Positions 1 to 11,179 of a stretch of 64,000 nt of DNA are shown piece by piece. The stretch is from assembly GCF_036850765.1 (NCBI RefSeq), contig NC_089490.1, positions 100,800,074-100,864,073 of the forward strand, written 5' to 3'. A program made the position numbers and the translations under genes. The notes beneath the pieces are model-generated. The model saw only the letters and a program-made list of their open reading frames with translations, had not been told where the DNA came from and made no database searches. Each line of letters starts with the position of its first letter. Within the stretch, counting starts at the first letter, position 1. Source of the DNA: Saccopteryx bilineata (lineage: Eukaryota > Chordata > Mammalia > Chiroptera > Emballonuridae).

Positions 1-1010
1 GACCACGCAGGATATGATACTGCCTGAAACAATGAAACTAAACTGTCTGGGTGGGGTCTGTGTTGGGAGCCACAGCAAAACTGGCCAGTCCAGGTAACTG
101 ACTCGATCACTTAGCGCTGTTCTCTTCTCTTACGTTCAGTTCATATGATAGAGGTTCACACTGGCTCAATGTGCTTAGTGTTCACAGCTTCTATGACTTT
201 ATGCACCTGCAAAAAGTTCCTTCGTAAATTTAGTATGTGCCTGCTCTATTTAGTTTTGCCATTCATCATAGGTCACCAACGGTCTGCTTACCTCATTTCC
301 TGCTGTGAACACTCCTCTAATAATCACATTAAGAATTGAGAAGAACCTACCTGACAGTTAGCCTGATGGATTTTCCAGACAAGACAGGTGGGCACAAAAC
401 AGGAAAAAAAAAACAACAACACATAAAAAGGTGAGTGGAAACCATTTCAATAATTCACCAACAGCATACATTCATTAAAAAGTAAACAGGACGGGCTTCA
501 CAGCTCTATGGAGAGGAGCGAAACTGTTCTTTTAGAAATGCTGCAGGCTTCTACAGACTGTCTCTCCTTCTCTTTTTCTGTTTTCTCATCATTCTGTGTC
601 CTGCGTTCATAGCCTTGTGACCGACACACAAGAACCTTCCGCTCTGAGCCTTCCACAACCAGCTGTCTTATGTATATTAAGGAAACAGGGAGAAAATACA
701 AACTTTTCTGATTTCTTCATTTACGGGTATTATTCCAATTTTCCATTTTTAAATTCTAACACATGACCAAAAAAAAAAAAAAAAGGCTTTTAGTTGGGGC
801 AATGTGAATGATAGCCATTGAACTCAATAATTATATTGCCTTTTTCACTTGAGCCGCCGAAAGGGTGTTTCACATTGTCCTGATTATTTTGACACTTGTT
901 TTTGATAGGTACTATACCTGTTTCAAGATAAAGAACATGGATAATTAAGAGGATTACTACTTAATATGTATTAGGTGATTCATTCAGTATAGAAAAAAAG
1001 CAGCTCTTTT

Positions 1011-1402
1011 TTTTTTTTGCATTTTTCTGAAGCTGGAAACAGGGAGAGACAGTCAGACAGACTCCCACATGCGCCCGACCGGGATCCACTTGGCACGCCC
1101 ACTATGGGGCGACGCTCTGCCCACCAGGGGGCGATGCTCTGCCCATCCTGGGCGTCGCCGTGTTGCGAACAGAGCCACTCTAGCGCCTGGGGCAGAGGCC
1201 AAGGAGCCATCCCCAGCGCCCGGGCCATCTTTGCTCCAATGGAGCCTTGGCTGCGGGAGGGGAAGAGAAAGACAGAGAGGAAGGAGAGGGGGAGGGGTGG
1301 AGAAGCAAATGGGCGCTTCTCCTATGTGCCCTGGCCAGGAATCGAACCCGGGTCCTCCGCACGCTAGGCCGACGCTCTACCGCTGAGCCAACCGGCCAGG
1401 GC
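1011..1402 (-). mobile_element. Rhin-1-type tRNA-derived SINE, full length
   Basis: The reversed copy begins with a T-rich tail and ends with the tRNA-like head: B box GGGTTCGATTCC and A box TGGCTCAGCGGTAGAGCG, read on the minus strand. A perfect 16-nt target duplication, aaaaagcagctctttt, flanks it at 995-1010 and 1403-1418. The perfect duplication suggests a young insertion. It carries a CTCF-like core at 1131-1143. Confidence 0.95.
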
Positions 1403-1697
1403 AAAAAGCAGCTCTTTTGAAGGGCTTTTTAACTAGGTTTTTTTTGTGATGGACAAAGAGATATTATGAACTGGAATGTAATGATATATATTTTTATATT
1501 TTTAATGCTTTATCCAAACAACTCTTCAGAATGTGCAAGATAAATCCTAGAAGAGATGACATGCAGAGGGCTGAATTCTAGAAGGAGAGAGGGCTGTGGC
1601 AGGCACAGGCAGCACGGTTTGTGGACTGAATGTGTATTTGTGAAGAATTCTTTGCAAAGAGTAACAACAGATTTCAGCAAAACACCTCCCATCTCTC

Positions 1698-2042
1698 TTT
1701 TTTAGCAAGAGAGACAGAGAAAGAGTGGGACAGATAGGGACAGACAGGCAGAAAGGGAGACAGATTAGAAACATCAATTCTTCATTGTGGCATGTTAGTT
1801 ATTGTTCATTGATTGTTTTCTCATACGTGCCTTAACTGGGAGGGGCTGCAGCTGAGCCAGTGACCCCTTTGGGCTTCAAGGCAGAGACCATGGAATCATG
1901 TCTATGATTCCATACTCAAGCCAGCAACCCTGCGCTCAAGCTTGTGAGCCCCACACTCAAGCTGGCGACCTCAGGATTTCAAACCTGGGTCCTCTGTGTC
2001 CCAGGCTGATGCTCTATCCACTGCGCCACCACCTGGTCAGGT
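1698..2042 (-). mobile_element. tRNA-derived SINE, second family
   Basis: Reversed copy. The minus strand starts CCTGACCAGGTGGTGGCGCAGTG (A-box-like), followed by a degenerate B box, a body of 'ctcaagc…ggcgacc' modules and a purine-rich tail near position 1700. It abuts a second copy at 2061-2382, and the target site is repeated three times (see findings). Confidence 0.88.
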
Positions 2043-2060
2043 CACCTCATCTCTCTCTCT

Positions 2061-2382
2061 CTTTTTTTTTTAGAGACAGAGAGTCAAAGAGAGGGATAGG
2101 TAGGGACAAACAGGAACGCAGAGAGATGAGAAGCATCAATCATCAGTTTTTCACTGCGACACCTTAGTTGTTCATTGATTGCTTTCTCATATGTGCCTTG
2201 ACCGCAGGCCTTCAGCAGACCGAGGAACCCCTTGCTCAAGCCAGCGACCTTGGGCTCAAGCTAGTGGGCTTTTTGCTCAAACCAGATGAGCCCGTGCCCA
2301 AGCTGGCGACCTCAGGGTCTCGAACCTGGGTTCTCCGCATCCCAGTCCGATGCTCAATCCACTGCGCCACCACCTGGTCAGG
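2061..2382 (-). mobile_element. tRNA-derived SINE, second family, adjacent copy
   Basis: This copy has the same family and orientation as the one at 1698-2042. The B-box-like GGTTCGAGACC is visible on the minus strand. The flanks cacctcatctct (from 2043) and gcctcatctct (2384-2394) are the likely target duplication. Confidence 0.9.
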
Positions 2383-2418
2383 TGCCTCATCTCTTGCCAT
2401 GAATACATTCTCCTAGAT

Positions 2419-2620
2419 CAGCGGTTCTCAACCTGTGGGTTGCGACCCCGGCGGGGATTGAATGACCAAAACACAGGCGTCGCCTAAAGCCATCGGAAAT
2501 ACATATTTTATTTAAAAATGTATTGTATAATAAATATGTATTTTCCGATGGCTTTAGGCGACCCGTGTTTTGGTTGTTCAACCCCGGCCAGGGTCGCGAC
2601 CCACAGGTTGAGAACTGCTG
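2419..2620. mobile_element. Palindromic SPIN-like hAT non-autonomous transposon
   Basis: This 202-bp element starts CAGCGGTTCTCAACC and ends in the matching inverted repeat AGAACTGCTG. The two arms, each about 85-95 nt, are near-perfect inverted copies down to the shared text CCTAAAGCCATCGGAAA. The arms meet in an AT-rich centre, so the whole could fold into one hairpin. An 8-bp duplication, tcctagat / tcctagac (2411-2418 and 2621-2628), marks a hAT insertion. The ends resemble the SPIN (Space Invaders) family, known for horizontal transfer among tetrapods. It has no coding capacity. Confidence 0.88.
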
Positions 2621-4100
2621 TCCTAGACAGATCTATTGGTAACATGAAACAATATATAGCTAACATAAGGTTAAAATACCAGCACTTATTGAATAATTAA
2701 GAAAACCTCCCCAAAACTAAAAATTAAAACAAAAAAATCCAACTTGTTATTCATTTCAGCAGCTGAGTGGTTATAGTAGCTCAGCGAGGTTCGCTGAGCT
2801 CACTGCTGGAAAAACTCAAGAGTCTACTGTAGGTGATGTCAAACAGACCTCAAATTGGGTGCATGCTGTAGCCTGCTGGAAAGGGCTGTCTGGGGTGCTG
2901 TGTTGAGAGGATTCTGAGTCTGTGTCTCGGCTTGGTGGTGAGAGGACTGGGATGGCATCTGTTCTGGGACAGAGCAGCACATGCCTGGCCTGCTCTGATA
3001 CACTGAACAGCTACAGTACAAATACCAACATGTGTGACAGAGATATGAACAGAGTGTCCCCAGAGTACTGAGCAAGGAGAGTCTGATTTTGCATGAGAGA
3101 GTGGAGAAGTCTTCATTCATTCACTCAACAATCATTGCCTGCTTTTGTGTGACTGAGATGGCTCTTCAAAGATGAATAGGAATTTTCCAGGTGGCAAAAG
3201 AGGACAAAAGAGGCTGTTTTAGCAGCAAAGTCAACATACACCTATACACACACCTGGAAATCAGAAAGGATGCGGTGCGTGCGGGTAACTGGTAGGAGAT
3301 GACGCTGGCACAGTGGGTTGGGAAGACTGTGACTTACTCTGCTAAGCCAGCATCCATTGGCAGCTTGTAAGTAGGGAGTGAGACAGTCAAATCTCTGGTG
3401 GTTGAATGGACAGGAACAATGAGAGGCTGAGTGCAGGGAGGCAGGAAGCTGTGGTGCAAATTCAAATGAAAGACCCTAATTTTGCACCCGGGCTTAAGTA
3501 AGAGGCGCTAGAGAATGGACCAAGGGGCCACAGTTTTGATGAGGAAGACCTGAGAGGATCAGCTAGCCGATCTGCTGTGGAAGATGAGTGACCGGGAGGA
3601 TGTCACGGGTACACAGGCCATTTACTGACACCAGGAGCCTCAGAGCGGAGCACACTGTTGCGCAAAATCCTTTCGAATGTACTCAGTTTGATCACCAGGT
3701 GGAGATGTCCAGCAGGAAATCAGAAACAAGAATCACATCTGGAAGTCCATCCACATGGAGGGGCTGGCTGAGGAGATGCAGCAGAGGAAGTGCTCAGGAG
3801 GGAACAAAAGGGGGTCTAAGAAACACCCCTTGGGCAAAGGGGAACACTTCAGGGCTGGGGCAGGAAGAAGAGTCAATGAAGGAACCTGAAACTGAGCTGG
3901 AAGAAGCCTGAGAGCCGGAAGTCAAGAAGAAGATTCCTTAGAAGGTAGGAACAGTGAGTGCCTGATGCCTGGGGGGCTGTAAAGGCAGGAAAGGCTCGTG
4001 CCTAGCTCAGGTGCTGACACACGGAGCAGCTGCTGCTGTCACCGAGGTTCCTGGGGGAAATCTCAGGCTTTAGCAACTAGAATTCTTGTTGTTGACTTTG

Positions 4101-4289
4101 CTTGTTTGTTTATTTATTGATACAATAAATTTATGCATTGATTTTAGAAAGAGGAAGGGAAAGAGAGAAACATGGATTTGTTGTTTATGCATTCACTGGT
4201 TGATTCTTGTATGTGCTGAGTGGAAATCGAACCCACAACCTTGGCGTATAAGAGCAACGCTCTAACCACCTGAGCTACCCAGTCAGGGT
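4101..4289 (-). mobile_element. Short tRNA-derived SINE (VES-like), diverged
   Basis: The minus strand begins ACCCTGACTGGGTAGCTCAGG, has a B box (GGTTCGATTTCC) and ends in an A/T-rich tail near 4110. Imperfect repeats near 4086-4100 and 4290-4304 may be the target duplication. Confidence 0.82.
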
Positions 4290-5300
4290 CTGTTGCTGAG
4301 TTCACTTAGAGCCACTTCAGGAGAACGGCAGCAGCAGACAATGGAAAGAACACAACAAATGTCTGAAAAAGGGAGTGGAGAGACAGAGCAGTTGGTAGGT
4401 CGGGACATAAGCTCTTGGGCTGAAATGAGGCCCTCAGCGGTGATTTCTGTCCTGATCCAAAGGTTCCACATCGTATGCTCAGCCAAGCTGAACAAAGAAG
4501 GAAAGATAAAGGATGATGATTTCTGTTTCTTTTGAGGGTTCCAAAAATCCCTGTGTTCCTCACTGGAGACAGCAATGGGGTGCCAATGATGCAGGCTGTG
4601 GACCGGCCCCTAGGAATGGCAGTGTTGGAGTGGCCATCCATTACAATCTGATCTCTCATGTGGACATCGCTGCTCCAGTTACACAGCAGGCACTGTGTTT
4701 GCCAGCACACCTGGTTCCTTGTCTCTAGCTGCAGCTTTGCTGGAGAGTTCTGACTCCCATACGTGCATGTTGAAAATCCAAGCGTTATTTTTGTGAACTG
4801 TTTTCTCCTCTTCAGGCCCATTTCCCCAGTAAAAGGCTGAGGGCAAACCCTATGTTACGGTTCTTTTCTGTTTCTAGTTGCTTTTTCCCAGATCGCACTC
4901 AGGATCAGAGGCTTCCCAGAGTCCTCAAGTCCCCTCCCTTCAGTGTGAGGCTTACAGGACAGTCTCACTGGTAGTGAGGACCTCTGGGTACGTCGGCAGC
5001 TCAGGCAGCTCATGGGTGATGCCCCAAAGTCACCTCACCTCTATGGCCTCTTGCTCTCCTGCTAAGAGTATTACAGCACTATTCACTTTTACTTTGTTCA
5101 CAACTTCCCAAAACAAATGATCATCCTTTTACTATTCCAAGAGAAACAACATTAGTTTATGGAGCTAATGCTACATTTCTCAAATCTAAAATAAAATGCA
5201 ACTTTTGAACCTTAAGTTCGAAGCCAGCCATTTCATTTGGCATTTAGATTTGTTATGTCTGTACGCATTATGCACAACAGGGATTAGAATTGCACATCTG

Positions 5301-5483
5301 GCCTGACCTGTGGTGGCTCAGTGAATAAAGTGTAGACCTGGAATGCTGAGGTTGCTGGTTCGAATCCCTGGGCTTGCCTGGTCAAGGCACATACAAGAAG
5401 CAACTACTACAAGTAGATGTTTCCCACTTCTCCCCCCTCTTTCCCACTCTCCCTCTCCCCTCTCTCTAAAACTCAATAAAAAA
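5301..5483 (+). mobile_element. Short tRNA-derived SINE (VES-like)
   Basis: The head is gcctgacctgtggtggctca, with a B box ggttcgaatccc, a pyrimidine-rich body and the tail aactcaataaaaaaa. The target duplication aattgcacatctg / aatttcacatctg flanks it (5288-5300 and 5484-5496). Confidence 0.92.
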
Positions 5484-6265
5484 AATTTCACATCTGGAGG
5501 TAGACACCTGGAATATTGTTCTTAATAGGTAAAGTGATTAAACATTTTCAGAGCATTTTTTTTTTAAAGAGAGATATTTGGATTTACCAAGGAAAGAAAT
5601 CACCATCTTTTTCTTTTCCTTTTCATTTATTAATCATGACAGGATGAAATTCTTGTATCAGGTCAGAAATCACCGTGGGTGCTTTCATTTTAGCCTTAAA
5701 GTGTGTCCTGAACATAAGCAGTGTGTCGTTTTCTTATGCAGAACCAGCAGTAGGAGGCCACCCTTTAGAGACTGCAGGGATGTTTGATTGTAGAGCATGG
5801 CATTCACAAGTGTGGCTGAGAGCAGAGATTTGTGGCGGGAGCACTAATCTGCGAGCTGTAACGTTGGGTTTGATGTTTATGTTCCTAGATAAGAATCATT
5901 TGTGCCCTGTAATCGGCACAGAGAAGAAAAAGAGTGAGGTGGTCCATGGGAGGACATCGCTGACCCTTCTTACCATACCCTGATCGTTTCCAGTGTGTTT
6001 TAAGCACAGACTGGGGAACAGATTTCCAGATGCTCTGTTGCCACCCAACTTAGAGACTATTCTAGCCTATACATGGCTACCCTGAGAATGCTTTCTAGTT
6101 AGATATTCACTGCTGGATCATAACTATTAATTTTTCCATGTAATATTTTCCTTAGTTTCAAAGCTTAATTATTGTATTCAGTTTAAGCAAGTAAATTAGA
6201 ATAGGATCAAACAATTATGTTTCCTAGCTCAGAGTGACTTTCAAATGATTAAAAACAATACACAA

Positions 6266-6670
6266 GCCCTGGCCGGTTGGCTCAGCGGTAGAGCGTCGGC
6301 CTAGCGTGCGGAGGACCCGGGTTCGATTTCCGGCCAGGGCACACAGGAGAAGCGCCCATTTGCTTCTCCACCCCTCCGCTGCGCTTTCCCTCTCTGTCTC
6401 TCTCTTCCCCTCCCCAGCCAAGGCTCCATTGGAGCAAAGATGGCCCGGGCGCTGGGGATGGCTCTGTGGCCTCTGCCCCAGGCGCTAGAGTGGCTCTGGT
6501 CGCAACATGGCGACGCCCAGGATGGGCAGAGCATCGCCCCCTGGTGGGCAGAGCGTTGCCCCATGGTGGGCGTGCCAGGTGGATCCCGGTCGGGCGCATG
6601 CGGGAGTCTGTCTGACTGTCTCTCCCTGTTTCCAACTTCAGAAAAATGAAAAAAATAAAAATAAAAAAAA
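6266..6670 (+). mobile_element. Rhin-1-type SINE, full length
   Basis: Forward copy with head gccctggccggttggctcag, A and B boxes, a conserved body and an A-rich tail. A perfect 16-nt target duplication, taaaaacaatacacaa, lies at 6250-6265 and 6671-6686, which suggests recent insertion. It holds a CTCF-like core at 6535-6547. Confidence 0.96.
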
Positions 6671-6829
6671 TAAAAACAATACACAAAACAAGCATTATTG
6701 TGGTGATTTTGTATGCAGCAAAACTAGGTATGTTCTAGGGGTTATATGAGATTTAAAAAAACAGACCACAAATCAGCCACTTGCAATGAACTTTTACCCA
6801 TTGGAACTCTGTTGACATGTCACTTTCTG

Positions 6830-6985
6830 GGGACAGCCTTGTCTGGCTTCCCTGCCTAATGGGACGGCTTACTTCTTGCTCCCCCCACGTACCCCATGGC
6901 CTCTGCCCTGGGTCTTGGAGTCGTCTGTTTCCCTCACTACACAGGAGTTCCTTGAGGATGGCCCACACCCTTCTCGATTGGTTCC
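6830..6985 (+). repeat. Possible L2 3'-end fragment
   Basis: The text 'tttccctcactacacaggagttccttgaggatgg' style segment near 6926-6961 resembles the L2 3' untranslated region. The match is weak and judged from memory. Confidence 0.4.
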
Positions 6986-7952
6986 CCCCCATAATGACAA
7001 ACATATGGTCTTAGGCTGAACCCCATGAATTTGCCATTTTTACGGGTCAAAAATGGCCAAATATCAGCAATTTCATAGGGTTCAACATAACAGCTGCTGA
7101 AACTCGTGACTGTTCCATGAATGAGCGAAGGAACTCCTGAGGGTAATGAGCATGACCCCCGCTTTACCCCAGCGCCAGCCTCTCCACACACACACACGGC
7201 TTTGCAAACCTATCAGAGCCCGGCGCCCAGAGCCAGGCACCGAGGCCTTGAAAGAACCCGGAGAACCGCGGGTGTGATTAAAGACACACCGAGAGATCCC
7301 TACGGGCTGGCAAACACGTCACGCATCTTACGAGTCTTTTCAGCCTCACGGAGAGAAGTCTTCACTTCTGCAACAGACCTCCAGCTCAAATTGCAGAGAA
7401 CGGGGTGAGGAAAGGCGTCCTGAAAGGGCAGAACGATTACGGGGCCAGAGGGGAGGTTTCTCTCTGGAGGACTTTAAAAATAGTTTGGACTTTCATCTGT
7501 CACTAAAGACTTAGGGGGTGAGCCTCATTTGGTTGGGAAATGAGGTTAAATGACCTCTCAAGGGCTTTTCTGGGCACAGGAACGCTGACACATAGGCTGG
7601 GCGAACACGGAGCCTGCGGAAGACCATGTGACGAGCACAGACCGTGGGCAGGCGGCCATCTGAACTACTCTTCTGGCGTGAGACATGGCTGCGGTTCCCC
7701 AAGTGTAACTCACACCCGGCCCAATCTGGCACAGCTCAAAGCGATGTCCTCTCTCTACATTCCTCCACCTGGTTTCCCAGCACTGTGGCAGAATGATTCG
7801 ACCAGGGCAGCCTGTCCGCACAGCAGCCTTGCTGGAATGCCCACTGGACCAAGGCAGTGGTTCTCAAACCTTCCCATGCATTTGAATCCCACGGAGGGCT
7901 TGGTAAAGAACAGACTGTTGGGATTCACTCCTACAGTTTCTGATTCAGTAAG

Positions 7953-8293
7953 TGCTACGGACTGAACATTTGTGTCTGACCAAAACCATACGTTGAATTC
8001 CAACACCCAATATGACAGTCTTAGGAGGTGGCTGGGAGGTGATCAGGGAGGGATGGTGGAGCCCTCGTGAACGAGATTAGTGTGTTTATAAAAAAGACCC
8101 CGCAGAGCTCCCTGCTGCTCCTGCCATGTGGGGCACAGTGAGGAGACTGCTCTCCGTGCACCAGGAAGAGCTCTCACCAGACATGGAATCTACCAGTGGC
8201 TTGACCTTGGACTTCCCAGCCTCCAGAACACTGAGAAATACACTCTCCTAGGGCATGGCACTTTGGGTACAAGAGCCCAAATGAACTAAGACG
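7953..8293 (+). mobile_element. Solo LTR of MaLR (MLT1/MST) type
   Basis: This 341-bp segment begins TGCTACGGACTGAA and ends AACTAAGACG. Its internal text (gaattccaacacccaatatgac; ggaggtggctgggagg; ccagcctccagaacactgag) is typical of ERVL-MaLR long terminal repeats. A 5-bp duplication, gtaag, lies at 7948-7952 and 8294-8298. No internal retroviral sequence remains, so it is a solo LTR of an ancient element with no coding capacity. Confidence 0.87.
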
Positions 8294-8329
8294 GTAAGTC
8301 CGAGGCAGGGCCTAAGGTTTTGCATTTCT

Positions 8330-8545
8330 TTTTTTTTTTTTTTAAATTTTATATTTTTTATTTATTCATTTTAGAGAGGAGAGGAAGAGACAGAGAGAGA
8401 GCGAGAGAGAGAGAGAGAAGGGAGGAGGAGCTGGAAGCATCAACTCCCATATGTGCCTTGACCAGGCAAGCCCAGGGTTTTGAACTGGCGACCTCAGCAT
8501 TTCCAGGTCGACGCTTTATCCACTGCGCCACCACAGGTCAGGCAC
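8330..8545 (-). mobile_element. Short tRNA-derived SINE
   Basis: The minus strand begins GCCTGACCTGTGGTGGCGCAG, with a B-box-like GGTTCAAAACCC and a (GA)-rich tail region near 8370-8420. A perfect duplication, aggttttgcatttct, lies at 8315-8329 and 8546-8560. Confidence 0.93.
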
Positions 8546-9089
8546 AGGTTTTGCATTTCTAACACATGTTCAGATGCTGCTAATCTAGGGACCACACTTT
8601 GAGAACTTGTGCTCTAAACATGCAGTTTGGTTGAAAGTCACTGTCAGAACTGCTCTCCGCAGCTGTGCAGGTCAACTCAGATGTCCTGCATCCTACGTTA
8701 ATTCAGAGAGAAGTTAATTTATCAAAACGCACTATTCTGCATTTGACAAGTGATTCCCAAAAGTCCTTAGTTAGCACTTAACTATAGGTCTTGGTCTTCA
8801 AAACAATTAGAAATTATTGAATTCTTCCATGATCCCTCAGGGCCCGTGAAAATATAAAATATTCTTCATATAAAATAGAGAGTTCAGGTCCTAAAGACAG
8901 ATTGTCGAGTTACATCTAGAATAGATGTCGGTCAGATAGAACTGATAAGCCCAAGGGTGTCATGCTGAAGATGTATGGTTCTCCATACCCCCGTTCTCCC
9001 TCCACTAGGAACACCTGCAGGATATTAAGTGTACGCTCTTGAGAGACGTGACAAGCAAACGTTACTGCATTTTCATGTCCTGCTTCTGG

Positions 9090-9610
9090 GAGTCTGAACT
9101 GGAACGTTCAAGGTTTTTGGAAGGCAAGTTGTACCCAGTTTCAGAATGTGTATACCCTTTGACCCAGTCATTCTACATTTAGCGACTTATTCGAAGGAAA
9201 TAATCAGACCAGTTTAAAAGACTTAGGTATAAGAATATTATCCACAGTATTGGTTATAATTTGAAAAAATTGTAAATGACCTAGCAACCAACAAGAACTG
9301 GTTTAATATGTTTGGTTCGGTTATAAGTTGGAATACTGATCAACTATCCCACAGATAATTTGGGAATAAATATTTATTAAAATAAAAATATTTAAGATTA
9401 TATTGTGTTTAAAAATATAGTATTTTCCCCTTTTTTGGGGTAAAAAAGTGATGCCTACAAATGCATAAATGACTGAAGAATTATAAACAAACAGGCATAA
9501 TAGAGAGGTGTTTACCACCTCCAGGTGGTTTTTATTTCTCTTTTTGTATCTCTAGTTTAAAATTAGACAACAATGACTGTGTATTGCTTTTGTAATTAAA
9601 AAAATATAAA
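9090..9610 (+). repeat. Ancient L1 (L1M-type) 3' fragment
   Basis: Text such as gacccagtcattctacattt, attggttataatttgaaaaa and the 'tggtttttatttctc' 3'-UTR segment follow the usual order of the end of L1 ORF2 and 3' UTR. It is highly degraded with no open frame. Confidence 0.72.
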
Positions 9611-9786
9611 GTTTTAAAAATTTATGATTTTTAAGTAAAAAAAGCCAATTGTAAATGTGTGTAAAAACACACTGATTCAACCTCTTGTTTGTAAGTACCA
9701 CTAAAGAATGTGTGTGTGCGCGCGCCGTGTGTGAACATCTTGAATTTACAAGGGACCCACTGATAAGCTCCGTCCACCAGGACGCA

Positions 9787-9990
9787 CTGTAGTGCAGTGA
9801 ATAAGAGCACAGGGTGGTATTGTTTGGATTTCTGTCTAAGTTCCACATTTCTGGGCTGTGTGCTAGGTATTTAACCTCTCTGTTTTACTCACCTCATCTG
9901 TAAAATGGATATTTTAATACAGCATCTACTTTGTAGAGCTGTTGTGAGGATTACATAATTCAGTGATTAGGATTAGGGAACACCAAGAGA
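9787..9990 (+). repeat. MIR SINE
   Basis: It contains the MIR core: gtgcagtgaataagagcac at the start, then 'acctctctgttttactcacctc' and 'ctgtaaaatgga…gagctgttgtgagga'. It is an old tRNA-derived mammalian repeat. Confidence 0.85.
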
Positions 9991-10041
9991 TGTTAGCTAT
10001 TACAGTTACCCTGAGAATGAATGCTCTCAGTTAGCTTTTTA

Positions 10042-10409
10042 TTTTGTTTTTTTCCTTCTTTTCCAAGTGAGAGGAGCACATATAGTGAGACAGATTCCTG
10101 CATGTTCCCCACTGGGATCTGCCTGGCAACCCCCATTGAAGGCCGATGCTCTGCCCATCTGGGGACATGTTCATAACTGAGCTGTTTTTAGCGTCCAAGG
10201 TAGAGGCTCCATGGAGCCATCCTCAGCCCCTGGGGCCAATGCACTCGAACCAACTGAGCCATGGCTGCAGGAAGGGAAGAAAGAGAGAGAGAGGAGGGGG
10301 AAAAGTAGAGAAACAGATGGTCACCTCTCCTGTGAGCCCTGACCAGGAATCGAACCTGAGACATCCATGTGCTGAGCTTACACTCTACTGCTGAGCCAAC
10401 TGGCCAGGG
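10042..10409 (-). mobile_element. Rhin-1-type SINE, older diverged copy
   Basis: Reversed copy with head GCCCTGGCCAGTTGGCTCAG on the minus strand and a body diverged from the young copies. The target duplication ctcagttagcttttta is at 10026-10041 and 10410-10425. Its CTCF-like box is lost. Confidence 0.92.
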
Positions 10410-10765
10410 CTCAGTTAGCTTTTTAAAGCACACCACCCCACTGGCAAAAGAGAGCATTAGTAAAATCAGAATCTGTGAACATACCCGAGTAATCTCAGGA
10501 CTATAGGCTAGAATGGCGATGAAATGGTGGCTGCAACAATGAGCATTCGGCACAGCGATGGATCTGGACCAATGACAACTGACTCAACACATTTAGAAAG
10601 AGAGTTTAGGACAAGTGGGAATTAAAGACAGGAGTAGGTGTTATATGGGAGAAAAGCCATTAACAAGAGCGATAAAAACAAAAGTAAAGAGAACTAGAGT
10701 ATGAAGAGCAAAAAATACACATGACCAACGCGCAGGAATGAGGAGTTAGAAATGCAGTTGTTTCT

Positions 10766-11179
10766 AGGCTCTGGCCGGTTGGCTCAGTGGTAGAGCGTGG
10801 GCCTGGTGTGCAGAGGTCCCGGGTTCGATTCCCGGCCAGGGCACACAGGAGAAGCGCCCATTTGCTTCTCCACCCCTTCCCCTCTCCTTCCTTTCTGTCT
10901 CTCTCTTCCCCTTCTGCAGCCGAGGCTCCATTGGAGCAAAGATGGCCTGGGCGCTGGGGATGGCTCCTTGGCCTCTGCCCCAGGTGCTAGAGTGGCTCTG
11001 GTGGCAACAGAGCGACACCCCGGAGGGGCAGAGCATCGCCCCCTGGTGGACAGAGCGTCGCCCCCTGGTGGGCATGCCGGGTGGATCCCGGTCGGGCGCA
11101 TGCGGGAGTCTGTCTGACTGTCTCTCCCCGTTTCAAGCTTCAGAAAAATACAAAAAAAAAAAAAAAAGAAAAGAAAAAA
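10766..11179 (+). mobile_element. Rhin-1-type SINE, full length, duplicated CTCF-like box
   Basis: Forward copy. The duplication aaatgcagttgtttct / aaatgcggttgtttct is at 10750-10765 and 11180-11195. The module cgccccctggtgg occurs twice (11037-11049 and 11059-11071), where some other copies have it once. Confidence 0.95.

Larger units (their letters stand above)
7855..8611 (+). repeat. MER5-like hAT element, split by two later insertions
   Basis: The start cagtggttctcaaacc and the end ctttgagaacttgtg form imperfect hAT-type terminal repeats. The intervening text (ccacggagggcttgg; gattctgattcagtaag; gcatttctaacacatgttc) fits MER5A/B. It is interrupted by an LTR at 7953-8293 and a SINE at 8330-8545. 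The pieces belonging to it are 7855-7952, 8299-8329 and 8561-8611. Confidence 0.8.

Noticed and set aside
1017..1386. Open frames of 70-140 codons inside Rhin-1 SINEs (also at 6301, 10784, 12486, 37371, 48414 and 62905)
   Set aside because: The near-identical translations recur because the SINE body is GC-rich and stop-poor. SINEs are Pol III transcripts and non-coding.
4306..4821. 171-codon minus-strand open frame
   Set aside because: No recognisable protein, it begins beside a SINE, and both strands show similar-length open frames.
6266..6340. tRNA-like sequence with A and B boxes
   Set aside because: It is the head of a SINE with tail and target duplication, not a functional tRNA gene. 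The same applies to the other SINE heads.
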